The notes under the pieces: model-generated
Seen by the model: the letters and a program-made list of their open reading frames with translations, nothing else
Told to the model about the DNA's origin: nothing
Database searches by the model: none
Position numbers and translations under genes: made by a program
Shown: positions 1-15,000 of the stretch, piece after piece
How the letters are laid out: every line of letters begins with the position of its first letter
Position numbering within the stretch: position 1 is the stretch's first letter
From: Seriola aureovittata
Taxonomy: Eukaryota > Chordata > Actinopteri > Carangiformes > Carangidae
Direction: 5' to 3'
NCBI RefSeq assembly: GCF_021018895.1
Contig: NC_079373.1
Span: 5,211,501-5,275,500, forward strand
Length of the DNA: 64,000 bases

Positions 1-3000
1 CCCAGGGCCTCTGCCAGGGTTTGTGTGTGTTCCTGGTTGGGTGGAGCTGGAGGCTATCAGAGAGAGATGGAGGCAGCTGACTGTTATGAATTTCCCCTAG
101 GGGATAAATAAAGTATCTATCTATTTATCTATCTATCTAGCTGATAAAAGACCTATCCACCCTGACACTGAGGAGGCTCCCTCCTCCTTTGCACCACGTT
201 GTCGTCTGTTTAAGTTTTGATTTTCTGTTTAGTTAATTTAGTATTTCTTCTAGTTCTACCTGCCAGCTAGATTTGTTGAAATTGCCATTTGTGTTATCTT
301 GGGCTGCCTAGGACCTGATGGGAAACAGGAGGTGTCAGGGAATGTATTCAGAAGGCGGCGAAGCAGGAAACACATGCCTTAATTCATCCATCATTCAGGG
401 TTCAACACAAGTGAAATGGAGCAAATATTTGCAGGATGTAAATGTAATGACACCATAGATTTAAGATGGTGCCGGCTGGCATGTGTACAGCCGGTCTGAT
501 GATGACCAAACAGCTCCCCCTTGTGGAGAATCTGCAGCCTGCTAAAGAGAAGGGTGTGAGTGAGTTTCAGGTCAGTTTCATGATGTTGTCCAGTAGCATG
601 AAGCGCCTTTACTTCTGCAGTACGATCACATTCAGGTGACCTGAATAAACCCTCCTCTTGATTTAAGGTACACAGAAGAAATAAGAACAGAATAATGGTG
701 GAGTATGAATGTCAATGCAAAAATGCTGAAGAACTGTTTGCCAACTTGATAAGACAAAGTTAAATCAAACGCAAAGATAAAGTAAAAGCATCAGAACCTC
801 CACTCTCCCACAAAACCTGAGATTTCCCATTTATGTTTAGAATCTCATACGTACACAGATTTTGTAAAACTTATCAAAAACTATAAGGACTGTGATAAAG
901 AAAACACATAGAGCTTGAAATGAAAGCAAAGCATTTTATTAGATTCTATATTCAATATTGAAATACAAAAGGCACTGAATTCTGTTCTCCTAATACAATA
1001 CACACAGAGATGTGTGAATTAATACAAATCCTGTATTATATGATGGATGTTAAATTAGACCCTTATCTGCTGCAAGAACATCACACGAATGATCTGCGTT
1101 TGCGATTGTCCTTCAGGAACGCTGACATATGATCACATCCAAGCAGATGTTTTAAAACAGTACATCAAGTAAAACACACGTGTGCATGTTTTAAAAAAAA
1201 AAAAAAAAAAATCACATAGAAAATATACATCAGTACACAAATAATTTAGAGCTTGGTGGTATCTTACAGAGGTATAAGGAAGACTTTTGAGAATTTGGAA
1301 TTGTTTTGTTCAGTGTAATGATCAGAGGAAGTGAAAATGCAATACCTTAGCTGTGTACTGGTGATGTTGAGACACTGGGTCTGTTCTTAGGTAGGGAACT
1401 TTTATGGCAAATTCACACTGGTCTGGTAAAAATTACAAATCAGATACACATCAGGGAAAATCTGGCATTCAAGTCTTGCCTTCTCCTCTCATACCTGTGA
1501 CCATCACACTTCAGGAGAAAAACTATTTTCTGATTACTTTAAATGACCCCCCCCCCCGACTGAACGCGCTGCTGCATGAGTACATGAAAAAATAACTCGG
1601 CCTTCCTCCTGCATCTACAGTTAGTGGTGAAAACAACAGAGGAAGGTCTCAGATCAGATCCACTCAGCCCATTTAAGTAAACAGTATGAACTGGGTTCAG
1701 TCTACTTGGTGTAAATGTATTCATTTTACTGGCAAAAAATTTACATTTTAAACTCAGTATTACTTTGGTTTCCTTAGAAACGGCTCTAGAGCAAGGCTGT
1801 GTTCAAAGATGTAGCTGAAGCTGCACAAACCATTAAAATAAAGCAAAAAAAAACAAAAAACATCAGTTTATTGCTTTAGCAAAAAAATTTGACCTAAAGA
1901 GAAGCAAAAATTACATTTTGTCTGTATTCTAAATTAAAGAAGGAATTAGATTAGATGTTTGCAATCATGAAATTAAGTGAGGCATAACACAGCATCAACC
2001 ATCATGTGATACCAAGACTCACTATAAAACACTTCCACCAATGATACCACAGTGGTTTTACAAAGTTTTGGTTCCAGAGAGAAGTCAAGTCGACAGCAGT
2101 CTTACAATCTGAAAGTGACGGGGGAGGCTGTCAGTCTATTCTTGGTATTCTTTCTCATTAAGTAAATGATGCCAGATTTAAATTAATATTTACAGTAAGA
2201 GTAATATCCATTCAAAACCAATTAACTACATGACGGATCAGTTTTCTTCCTCGTTAGAAGGAAATTTGCAGCATACAAAACAAATTTTTTCCAAACTGGG
2301 TCCAACGACAAAGAGAAATGTTTTTCAGGAGAGAAAAAAAAGCTGAATAAATGAGGGAAACAGAAACCCTTCATCTTATTTATATTACATGATCAGTATC
2401 CACCATCAGTGTGGAAAAAAAAAAAAAAAAAAACACGCAAGCATACTGCAGCCACATGAATATATGTGACCAGCAACCACACACTCAGGCACACGCCTAC
2501 ACAGTCACACATTACGCTGAAGAGCATTGTCAAAAAGTGCACACAAAATATACAAAGCCAAGACACACTGAAATAGCAATCAGTCAACTTCATTCATGCT
2601 TTCCACCTCCAAATGCACTTAATGTGTGACTTCCCCCCCGACTGCCTTTTACACCCAAACAGAGCCGGACCGAGTCACTCTGCAGGAGACACGCTGAATG
2701 TGAAAAGCAAAGTTAACCTGGGGAATTACATGTTGTCCATTGGGGGTGAGGGTGAAAGGAGGGAGGCTAATAATGTAGCCTCACCTAGCTCAAGGTCTAT
2801 ACATTATAAGGTTAGATTATAATTTTGCAGCCACTGGCTCCAAAAGGCAGGAGCTGCTCCAAGAGTACCAATAACTCCCAGGAAGAATCACTGTTACTTT
2901 GGTGCCAACCAAATTTCAGTGAACCTAAATGTCCTCAATGAGTCATCTAGTCCTGATAACATATAGACCTTGACCTGTTAAATGGAGCTCATCTTAGCTC

Positions 3001-3009
3001 AGTCTAACA
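1..3009. other. intergenic / scamp2 3' flank, no coding gene seen
   Basis: No open reading frame here looks like a gene. Part of the interval must be the scamp2 3' UTR on the minus strand. Minus-strand AATAAA hexamers lie at 1867-1872 and 935-940, about 1.1 and 2.1 kb past the scamp2 stop; which one is used cannot be decided from sequence. The rest is AT-rich, with homopolymer runs near 1193-1211 and 2413-2432 and a LINE tail at 86-139. Confidence 0.5.
86..139 (+). mobile_element. LINE-type retroposon 3' tail with TATC microsatellite
   Basis: A short module reads TTTCCCCTAGGGGATAAATA then AAGTATC and a TATC array. The same module recurs at 28417-28480. A fixed 3' end with an AATAAA-like box followed by a simple tetranucleotide is how CR1/L2/Rex-type LINEs and their SINE partners end in fish. 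I cannot name the family. The body to the left is not recognisable, so this is probably a 5'-truncated copy. Confidence 0.55.
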
Positions 3010-6000
3010 TTAGTTGTTTGCCTGGAAGGCTCCCTGGGCAGCGGAAGAAGCTGCACCAGCGGCGGCTGTCTGGAAGGTTTTATTGGTAAAGACGCCCTGT
3101 GAGAACTCCTGCTGGGCCTTCTGGAAACTGGCTCCGGTCCGGCGGTACAGGCTGTGGACCTGAGGAGGAGGGGATGGTGAGCAAATGGTGTCTCTGAGTC
3201 ACACTGGTGAGGGATAGTGACACCTAGAATAACTGTTTAGTTTAATAGACCCCTGATCAACAACTGGATTTGGATCAATACTGACAACTGCTTTGTCCAC
3301 AATTGTTCCATTGAACTCCGTTGTTGTCCAAAAACAAATAAAACATCACTGAGCACCGTAGTTAAATCTGACTACACACCATGATACTAGATCATGCTAA
3401 TCTACATTTGGAAATTATTCCAAATACACTGTTTACTCTATTTGAGTAAGATTGGCTAAAAACTACGATGCCCAGCTGTAATTTTTGTCTTTATAAGCTG
3501 GATGTTAACATCTGTTTATGAACTATTTTCACTTACCTACTAAATCATTTCCTGGCTTTTTCTTAATAACTTGAATACGACATATGTGTACTACATAACT
3601 GTAGTAACTAACACTCCTTTTCCCATCAGCAACACATTGTGCAGGCCTTTCTTGGAAATATCCAACAGTAGCAACAGCTAATTCTTAGGAAATTTTGAGG
3701 AAAGTTTCCAGGAAATTAGCTAGAAAATATGGGACTGGTAACATAAAGCATTACCTAATAACAATAGTGAACACCAATTTAGCTTCTGCAGTTATTAAGG
3801 ATTTGTAATTTGCAAACCCACAAGTTGGAGCTGAAAATATAAAGAAAAGTGAATAAACTCTTACCATCTTGAGCAGGATGACGGACAGCACGGCGCACAT
3901 GGTGAAGAGGATGGCCACGATGATCATGATGGCTCCCACTGCCTTGTATGTACCGATGGCAGTGAAGGCAGCGATCCAACCACTGGAATCAACAAACATC
4001 ATCAAGTTAAAGGTGATTTTTTATCAACAGCTTTAGTTTAACTGAATGTCAAACATTTGTTTACAGGCACACACAGTTTACAGGTATCCTTAATGGGAGT
4101 TTGGTTACATTTAGGGAGAGAAGAAGAATGTGTTGAAGAAGCAGCGTAAGATGCAAGAAGAAGCAGAATGAAGGTCGCCAATCATAAAATTGTGATTTAA
4201 AAGAAAACAAAATAATTAATATTACCTAATACATGAGATATGAACATATTAACAATAACAATAATAATAATAAGCTATTTGCATGGACACTGATAGAAAT
4301 AGAACTGCCGGCTTTGGGCCAATAGAGGCACAGTCGTGTCAAAATATACCACGCATGAATACCAATGGTTTTGGAGCATTCAATAGAGACATGGAGAAAA
4401 GCTCATAATCTGTTACACATCTCTCAATATAAGCAAGGATATTCTTCAGTTTGGAGCAACCCATCAATTCTAATAGGAAAAACGACCCTGTGGGAATCAT
4501 GGTTGAATGAGAATATGAGTAAAGTTAGTGATATAGTGATATACAGGACAGACATGTTACAATATTTTAATCCAAGGAGTGGGCAATCAACCTCAGTTTT
4601 TTTTTTTTTTAAATTAAATTATGGCAAAATCCAGATTTTAGGTATTTCATGTGTCCCGATTGGTTTCGTTACTTGTTCTCCATTGACTCAGTGTAATATG
4701 TTGTCTTGTATTGCATCATGTTTTCTATAAATTGGAAAAAGGTTCAATTCCAAATACACAAATAAATTATAAATAAAGTATATTATAAATAAATTATAAA
4801 AATAAATAAATAAATGATGAACATAATAAAAGTGATATTATTACAACATGAAAGTGTGCTCTAAAAGATCAAATAAAACACATTTCAAAGTGTGGGTAAA
4901 TTTTCATATTAATATCCCAGAAGCCCCTTTGTTGTTTTCAGAATAAGTAGTTGAAAATTGTGCTGCTTCGTGATTTTCATCTCATCAGCAGAGGAACAGC
5001 TACTGGGTCACTAATGGAACAACTGGCAAATCTCAAAAAACAAGACAGGATCCCCTCGACTGTCTTTTGTCATTATGCAAATTGCCTTAATGACATGACA
5101 AGTGCCAATATGAAATGGAAAAAGGGAAAGAGGGAAATGAAGAGCCACTTGGACAAGGGTCATTCTGGAAAGTGCCATCTTAAAATCAAAGGGTTTTTTT
5201 TTTTTTTTTTTTACCTTTAACTTCAGTTCATTTAAAGTGCACATCACCTAAAGAGTCTCTGCAGATGTTACAGGTTAACATATAACATCAGACACACAAC
5301 TGTGAGACACGCACACACGCACAGGACTGAGGTTAGATTTAAGAATCTCAACAAAAGCTGAGCAGGGAGTTTATTCAATGCTTGTAATGGTAGTCAATGC
5401 AAAGATGCATCGGGACTGGTGTCATAGTGGCTTCAAAAGATTCAGATTAACATCCCTTCACTTTCTGAACACTTTATTCTGTTGAAAATTGAATTTTAAA
5501 TGGATAATTACCATTTTTGCCCATCGGTCTTCACTCAATAATCCCTAACAGTTGGTGAAAACACAATTTTAGATTTTTTTGTAAAATTTATTGAAAATCC
5601 AAAACTGACAGGGCGACTGGTCAGAATTGAGAGACACATGAATGAACGCAGCTAACTACAGAGACCTCCTTGAAGAAAACCTGCACCAGAGAACAGGTGA
5701 CCTGAGACTGGAGCGGCGGTTCACCTTTCAGCACAATGACCGAAGCAAAAAGTCAAGACAAAGCTGGAGTGGCTTCGGGACAAGTCTCTCACTGTGAGTG
5801 TGAGTGGCCCAGCCAAAGCCCAGACTCAACCCACATACGACATCTGTAGAAACACCTGAAGGCGGCAGCTCACAGATGTTTCCCATCCAGTCGAATTAAA
5901 GGATCTGCCAGGAATAATGGGATAAACTGCCCAAATCCAGGTGTGTAAAGGCTGAAAAGACCCAAGAGGACTCAAAACTGTAACTTTTGCTAAAGATGCT

Positions 6001-9000
6001 TCTTTAAAAAGACTGGATTAAAGGTCTGAGTACTTCTGTAAATGACAGGTTTCAGTTTTTGTTTTTTTAAATAAATTAGCAAAATTTCTAAAAACATGTT
6101 TTCACTTGTCACTGTGGGTTATTGAGCGTAGATTGATGAACATAAATGGTAATTTTATCAATTTGCAATTAAATCTGCAACACAATAAAGTGTTCACAAT
6201 GTGGATTCTTTCTGAAGGGACTGTATATGATCAAACTCCTTAGAACCTGTCAGGACTCTGGTGGCTGTGTTTTGGACCAAATGCAAAGGGCACAGTACAG
6301 AAGTGGATTCTGGATGTACTTAAAGTATCTACCAGGATTTCTGCATCTGAATTGGATGGAAGGGAGTTTTTGTGACTCAAAAGAGAGAGATGAAAAACTA
6401 TTCCTAAATTCTTGACTGTATGTATGTGTAAGTCTGAGAAGTTGTGCAGCATCAGGATTTATGGAAAAATCCATGAAAACCGATCTGATCTTTTTAAAGT
6501 AGGTAGTCAGGGAAACAAAAGCAGGTGATGATACCATATGTAGTATTATTTAAGTATTCATCTGCCCATATTGTACTGACTATATTAAGTATTCATTATC
6601 TATTTTGTAATTTTTGGACCTCTTTGTCCAAGTTATTTAAAATGGTAAAATAAGCATTGTCATAAAAAATCTAAATCTTAAATCACTTTTTAAAACATAT
6701 TTAAACAGACTACCTTAATTTACTAAAGTTTTTTGTCATATTCCTTCTTATACTTGTATTAAAACAGGCTTTACTCAGTATTATCATTCCAATTCATAAC
6801 AACATTAACAGATAAAATATTTCAAAAGTACTTATGAAGGAGAAAAATGAAAGAGAGAAAAAAGTAATCATAAAAGGAAAAAAATTAAAGTCCAGTATTT
6901 AAAAAACGGCCGGCAGCCTGACAACAGAGGCCAAGTCACCATCTGCTTTTAAAATAGACCTGTGAAGTGATAATCTAATTTATATTCTGGTCGTTTTATT
7001 CTCGAGTAGAAAGCCCATCCATTTACCACATAACTCGTTTTGCCCAAAACCACAATATACAGACAAGGCGAGAAGAAAGCGAGTGTTGGCAAAAGGTAGC
7101 AGAGACAGAAAGCAGCAGAAACTTACAGAGTTACCAGCAGACAGAGAGGCAGTCGGCTAGAGGCTGAGGGATGGAAAGTCTCTGTCAGAAGAGATGGAAG
7201 AATGCAGAAAATGACAAAAAAAAAAGAATAGAGAGAAGACAGCAGCTTATCGGCCAGCTGACTGGAAGCAATCCAGACACTAAACACAAGGAGCCACAAG
7301 TAAACAGAAAACCTGTTTGAAGTCAGGAGAAATGTTTGGAATCACCAATAAATCCAGTTAATTATCTTTAATATGTTTAGATTAGCTCAATTAAAATTGA
7401 GATATGATGTAAAGACATTTACAGTGGGGACACTATCCAAACCATTTATAAACTTAATTTCTAATCTCTCTAAATGTTAACATTAAATAAAGAGTGTGTG
7501 ACTCACCTGTTCCCCCAGCCGGGGATACCTACAGCCTGGATAATGAAGATAACCACTTGGCAGAAAAACACAAAGAAGAAGAAGAAGAAGCTGAAGGAGC
7601 TGTCAGTCCTAAAAATTAGAAAACATACATTTAATTAATATTACATTACACATTACACAGTAATGTAAAACAAAGTGATGCAAAACAAAACAAATAAATG
7701 GACGAGGTTGAAGCAAAGAATGTTGTGTCGTAAACAAAGTGACATTTCCTCTGTCGAGTCCATTACTTTCTATATTAGCACATTGACAGGTGTATTACTG
7801 TGCACTGTACACTCAGCTGGCAGGTTATTAGGAAAACTAATGGAGTCTAATGCAACAGCCCTGCAGTAAATGCTCCTTCATGAAGGTTATAATGTTCAGT
7901 TTTTGTTTGAGAGGTGCTGATTAAACTTCATGGTTATTTTGGAGGATGTTGTTTGTGGGGCTGTTAAATGATGTTATGTTATGTTACAGCCATTTATATT
8001 AATGAGAGTAGAGTAAATAATAGAAAACACCTCTCAGTATAACTACATCCTCCACAATGATCACACAAACCAAGGAGGATTTACTGCAGGACCATTGTAT
8101 TGCACTGCATTACTTCTACCTAACAGCACATAATAACTTGTAATATAGCACAAAATATATATTTTTGTTGTTGTTGCTATAGTTACTTTATAATTTAACA
8201 GATCTTGTGCACTGACTCATACCTGAGGTGTCAATTAAGGTGTTAAACTGTTTTAACCGACACCTGCGAACCAAAGAGAAAACAGTGTTTCCCATGACCA
8301 TGGTGTGATAAAAAGATAATGCAGATGAGGACCACTACATTACTATACTACTAAGTTACATTTAACACTAACATATAAGCTACCTATGTGGATTACTATA
8401 ATGTATAACAACAGTTAAAATTATTATGTGTTCTGTTGTATCTCCTTTGGCTCACTGTGCATCACAGGATAAAACAATAAGCCAGAGAGCTCGGCTAAAC
8501 ATGTCCTCATATAACTTTGTATGAGTTGCATACAAGATGAGAGGTTGGCATGGAAACATAGTGGTTGCAATTATATTAAATAGTCATCTAACACTGATTT
8601 CCTCTTGAAGCAGCAGGCATGGTGATCATTACTGTGTGGTGTATGTAGCAGGAGCACCGGATAGACTCACTTGAAGGCCTTGTACACGGGCCGGTACCAG
8701 CAGAGGAAGGAGCAGGGACTGAAGAGGATGAGCCAGAGGATAGCGAGGCCAAAATCCACACCATGGTTAGCACCAGTGGTGAAGTAAGCCAGAGAAGCCA
8801 GCAGGTTGAGGAATAGAGTCACACAGTTTACTGAGGAAACAGAGAGAGAGCCACATCTCAATCACACTAATAATATCAGTAATATCAGCATCATCTTCAT
8901 TTATATAGCAAACACAAACAGCTCTAGCACAGCTGCTGTAAATAAGTGAAGAACGTTGTAGTAAGTCTTACAAAGCTCTTGACAAACATAATGAATGTTA

Positions 9001-12000
9001 ACAGGTACTAACACCAAACTGGAGTTTGTCTAAGATGACATTACATAATCAGTGAAAGTCAAAAGACTAAGTCAATGACACAGCAGCACTGATTATTAAA
9101 ACACAATATCTGTCCAAAACGTTTTTGGTATTCAAACAGTTCAGAGAACAAAAATACACTGAAGTTTAATAATGTTTTACGGTGAGGCATCTCAGGTTTT
9201 GTGGCGATTTTCTGTAAAAATGCTAATCTCTAAAAATGTACACAACAATTCTTACTGCAGACAGAAACTGCATCACGCTGAAATGTCTTCTTATATTTCT
9301 GCCCTGATGCACAAATGCATCATGTTTATGTACTTACACATCCAGAGATAATACATCATCTTGCACACTCTCTGATACTCTGGGGGGATTTCCTCTGAGA
9401 AGTCCTGATAGAAACACGGTTTGATGGGGAAGCTTTTGGGAAGTGGAGGCCAGTTGTTCTCTTTACCTGTCGAGACAGAGACAATATCATCCCTGTTAGA
9501 AAACACAAGATATCCACTACTGCAGGAAGAGAAGCGCCAACTCTATCAAAATCATGACACTCCTCTAGCATTGTTACAGAAACTTCATTCATCATGTGGG
9601 TGGGACTCAATATACAGTAGCATTTCTATTCCAGCAGGTTTTTATTATTATCAATATTACATTCAGATAGGGCAAATATATACTAAACAGCACAGAAGTA
9701 ATGTGAGTACACATGCAGACCAACACAACTGGTAGATTTCCCCGTGCAGCAGGTTAAACACAGTTATATTGTAGTAGCCATTGTGGCAGTTAGATAAGAT
9801 ATCTAATGAGAAGGTCGAGTCCAGGATGTGGATGTATGTCACTGCCTCAGCTCTGGACTAACACACTATACAACACAGCTGATGTATCACATCTTCATAC
9901 TGCATCTCATGAAGCCCACACTGTCCACATACACATCTGTAATTTATATTAAAATGTTTAGTTTTTTTTACTAATCAATCAGTTTGTTTGCCTCCGCCAA
10001 CCAGCCAAGTTGCAGGAAATATGGTCACAGTCTCTCCTTCCTGAGTTACAGTGTTCAATAATGTGTGTGAGGTGTTTTTGTAGAACATTATGATGTCACA
10101 GTGAAGTTGACCTTTTGGATATAAAATGTCATCACTTAATTTTATCCTTATAGATATTTGAGTTCAATTGTGTCACAATTAAAGACTGAAATCTTGAGTT
10201 ATGGCCAAAAATGTGTTTTGTGAGATCACACTGACCTTGACCTTTGACCTATGACCACCAAATTCTAATCACTTCATCTTTAAGTCTTAGTGAATGTTTG
10301 TGCTGGATGTAATGAAATTCCCTGTGAGCATTCCTGATATGTCACACTCACAAGAACGTGAGGTCACCATGACCTTGAACTTTGAACTTATATATCACCT
10401 TCACGAGAATGGGACAGACAACCCAAACGCATAAAGCCTCCACCTCTGGCTATCCCCATGTGGACGCATAAAAATGTTCAGGTTTGAACGAACAAAGATA
10501 TGAAAAAAGAAGAGCAAATTTTAACATTCAAGCTGTTTTAACCTGTAAATGTTTGATCATTTTGACTTGAAAAGCAACAATAACGAAGAATATGTGAATA
10601 TGTGAATATGTGTCAGTAATTTTGTGTTGTGTTTAATTAATTGATTCAGCACAATAGTGGGATAAACATCCTGTACATGGAGGCTCTAGTTTTTCAATGC
10701 AGGTCAGGATCAACATTAACTCAACAAATAGCAAACACCAAAGTTGAAAATCCATGTAAATACGAAGCCAAACTGAAAGGTGATGCAACATCAATACGTG
10801 CCACCAGCATAGTTTGACTGTAACATGAATTTTATACTCAATATCTATTTCGTTATCAGAGTATTTTTTCACAGCTTGCGTGCAAGGATGTCATTTTTTT
10901 CACACAGCAGGAGAGGAGAGGAGAGGAGAGGAGAGGAGAGGAGAGGAGAGGAGAGGAGAGGAGAGGAGAGGAGAGGAGGGGAGAGGAGAGGAGAGGAGAG
11001 GAGAGGAGGGGAGAGGAGAGGAGAGGAGAGGAGAGGAGAGGAGAGAGAGAGAGGAGAGGAGAGGAGAGGAGAGGAGAGGAGAGAGGAGAGGAGGGGAGAG
11101 GAGAGGAGAGGAGAGGAGAGGAGAGGAGAGGAGAGGAGGAGGGGAGAGGAGAGGAGAGGAGAGGAGGGGAGAGGAGGGGAGGAGAGGAGAGGAGAGGAGA
11201 GGAGAGGAGAGGAGAGGAGAGGAGAGGAGAGGAGAGGAGAGGAGAGGAGAGGAGAGGAGGGGAGGAGAGGAGAGGAGAGGAGAGGAGAGGAGAGGAGGGG
11301 AGAGGAGAGGAGAGGAGAGGAGAGGAGGGGAGAGGAGAGGAGAGGAGGGGAGAGGAGAGGAGAGGAGGGGAGAGGTTTTGTCTTTAATGACCTGTCGGGC
11401 CTCTGCTCTGGAGCTCATGCTCTCTGCGGTCCAGCTCAGCAGCTTTTCTCTCCAGCTCCTCCTGCTGCCTCAGCAGGTTGGCCTGAGCTGCGGCAGCAGT
11501 CGCCTGAATAAGGAGAGTCAAGAACACTTTAGTCAACAAACACAGGAAATGTACAGGAATTTATCTTGGTGACATTAGTGCAGAGACATATCAGCAGCTC
11601 ACGTTACAAACATATGGTGCAGAGACAAAAGGCAAAATTTCAAAATAAAAGACAGTACACATATCAGCCTGCATTATATATTCAATATTTTACATATTTA
11701 ACATCTGAGACAGGGATGAACTTGTGTAAACTATTACAGAGCTAACATGTAGATGAGCATTCACAAGTGTTTATAGAGGGGTAGCTGTGTTTTCAAAAGG
11801 CCATGACACTGTATGTTAGTCTAAAAATACATATTCATGATCATCATATCTGCTGTCTGACTTGGCAGAAAAAGGAAGGACGCAGGTGATCTGTAGTGCT
11901 ATGAATATTTATGAGATTACAATTGGAACAAGGAGGCTCATTATAATATTGTGTAAACTGATGCTTGTGTTGCGCAAAAACGTCCTCAGGTAACACTTGT

Positions 12001-15000
12001 TAATCTGAGGAGACGGTGGCTCTCTAGACTCATCTAGTAATTACAGATGTTAGATCCAACAAACTGTTGGCTAAAAGTAAAATCCTGAATGACTATATAT
12101 AACTATGAGATGTTGTTGAGCTCTGTTATCTTAAGTAAACAAATGCTAAGTAAACATGACAACCTTCATAATGCAGTCGTGCCTCGGGCCAAACAGCAAA
12201 ACCAAACAGGTCTTTTAAAAACAAGGTGTGGATTGTCTGTTAAACCTTTTAAAAGCTCATCATTCGACCTTTAATTATCCATTATCAGAATAACTCTTTT
12301 AACAGCAACTAGACTGCACCGACATGCATCATCCTCTCAGGCTGATACAAGTTGGTTTAGTAGTGTCTCAGATCACACTGGAGGTAAATCTTTGGGTCTT
12401 TGATTGTAGTGCCTCGATTAGACCCATTAGTGCGTCAATGAATAATGGATTCTCTCATATTCAAGATACATTATGATTTTTGGCAAAAGCATCAATATAT
12501 ATATATATTTTTTTTGTTATGGGAATATTCTAAGAAGAATGAACTCCACACCATCCTTTCTTGTATTTTTCTGTATTTTGTTTGTTTATTTAACTTTCTT
12601 CTAACTTTCTGTTTGTTTTGTCACTTTGTACAGTCCTCTCTATGTTCAGTGTTTTTCTTTTTTTTTTTTTTTTAATACTGGCTTTATTTTGTAGAAACCT
12701 GAAGTAGCTGTGCCAACAGTGTGAACAAAAACAGAGCTGCAATAAAATATACAGTATACGACAACAGAGCCAGGAAACTACTGTCCTGTAATCTACTTCA
12801 GCGAAATATTTTTCAAGTGCAGCAGATAAGTGGAGGGTTTGGCAGAGAGAGAATCTCCACGACTGTGACTCACCTGTGGACTGGGCTCTGTAGATGGCTG
12901 TAACACAGCAGGCTGGTAGGGAGAGGTGGAGGCTGGAGTCGTATGAGTAGCTAAGCCTTCCTGGAAAATGATAAGCAAACAAATGGCAGTGGTGGTGATG
13001 AGGTGTACAAGGTTGAGACAACAAGACCAAGACCAAGAGGAAAATGAAGGAAGATAATGGGATGAATATTATGGAGAGTTAGAGGAAGCAGAAGGGTGGA
13101 AAGAACAAGAAAAATTAGATTAACAAGGGAAAGAAGAAAACCAAAACATACAGGAAAACCAGGAAGTAGGGGGATGATCAAAGATCAAACAAGAGGAGAA
13201 ATAAAAGACAGAAGGAAAGAGAAGACAAAGACACAGGGAGTATGAGGAGATAAAAACAGGTTGAAGACAGATAAAGACGGAGCAAAACAAAAAATGACAA
13301 TGGAGAAGGAAAAGGAAAACGACACAATGATACTGGTTTCAGATGCCTTACTGTGGACTGGGCAGGGAAGGGGCTGTACTGGTCAACTGGTTCTATACTG
13401 GGGTTGGTCATTTGTGTGACAGAAGGATCCTGCAAGACAACAACACGTCATCCTCACCAGTCACTCATCTAATCACCACACACATAAACTACTAACACAT
13501 CTGAGACAGTCAAGACACGGACTGACGCAAACCGCTGAAAAACTAAAGAACTAAACAATAAAAATTAAACAACTGTGCTGAAAAACAGTAAGTTGCAAAT
13601 ATAAATAATCATAATGGTTAACTGTTTAAATTCTCTTATACTGATTTATGTCTCTAATTATGTCACAGTTTCTAATTGACATGAGTGAGTACCACCTGCA
13701 CTGTGACATATTATGCTTTGTCCACACGGGAGGTGCCTGTGCCAGAATGTTGTCTTTTGGATCGCCTGAGCATCATTGCTATAAACATTAGCTGGACTTC
13801 AAATGTCCTCTAATCTTCAGTTTTGATATTTGTCCTCTGAAAAACACACAGACATTACTGCTGTTTATCTTATCTTCAGAGGAACTCTCCCTTAGGAACT
13901 TTCATTTCCTGGAGCACTGGAGGTAAAGTTTAAGAGAGTCTGGTACCATGTTCTGACCAAGTCTTAAGGTGAGTTACAATAACCTCCAACTATTGTTGCA
14001 ATAACCCCCAGAGGTCTTGATGAATCATTAGCTTGGAAGAACTCTTTTCTGAACAGGAGTCAGGCACGGACCATTGGTAAACATTAATTGGCTCTGATGG
14101 GTGCTGTATGATCAAAGACCTCACAATGAGCTCAACTCTTTATAACTGATATGAGAAGACGCCAACTGCCGAGTCGGACAAGTGAAAGTCTGATAAAAGC
14201 AGATTTTACGGGGCTTTGTTTGGTCCTGTTGAATTCCATGAATTTTTCCAGGAAATTCCATGACTAAATCAAAGTGCTCCACTGACCTAAAAAAAGGGGT
14301 CCACATTACTGGATTTAAACACCATTTTCCAGTTGGAAAATCATTTGGAATATTGTGAAAGAAACCAGCTGAAATCTGCCATACACAGGAATGAATGGGT
14401 CAAATAAATTGAAGAGCTGCATTGATTGGTCAATTAATCAATCAACAGAAAATTTATTGCAAACAATTTTGATAATCATATCAATCATATACAGTTTTTA
14501 TGCCATTATACTCTAGATCGAGTTTCTCCAATGTGCAGTTTTACATTATTGAAAACTGAATATTTTGTGGTTTTGGACTGTTAGTCAAACATCAAACCAC
14601 AAACACAAATCTGAAGACATCACCAAGACCTTTGGAAAATTGTGATGAACATTTTTCACTATTCTCTGACATTTTATAGACTAAACTGTGGATTAATTGA
14701 AAAAATGACTGACAAATGAAAATAATCTCACAATAATCTCTCAACAATGGCCATTCCTGTATACGTATACATTCCTGTAACCTGTTACCTGTTATTTGAT
14801 TAACAAGGTGCAATTTGTAGAGTCCAGTCCTGCAAAACTATGCAGCCACGCAAAATACGCATTCATCTTATATGGTGTGGTTGTGATCCATTAGCTACGT
14901 TCCCTGAGAACCAGTGAGTATTAGATCCTCTGAGAATATTTCACATTCCTTTAATGTCCAGAACACAAATAAACAAATCACGATATTCCAGAAATTCCAT

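Noticed and set aside
6227..6537. Opposing 60-95-aa frames resembling LINE coding sequence
   Set aside because: A few residues recall fish LINE proteins but I could not find a convincing motif series.
10825..11572. Long open frames of 228-230 aa (Gly-Glu-Arg rich) and a 172-aa antisense Leu-Ser-Pro frame
   Set aside because: They are produced by the GGAGA array; their ends only brush scamp2 exon 4 in wrong frames.
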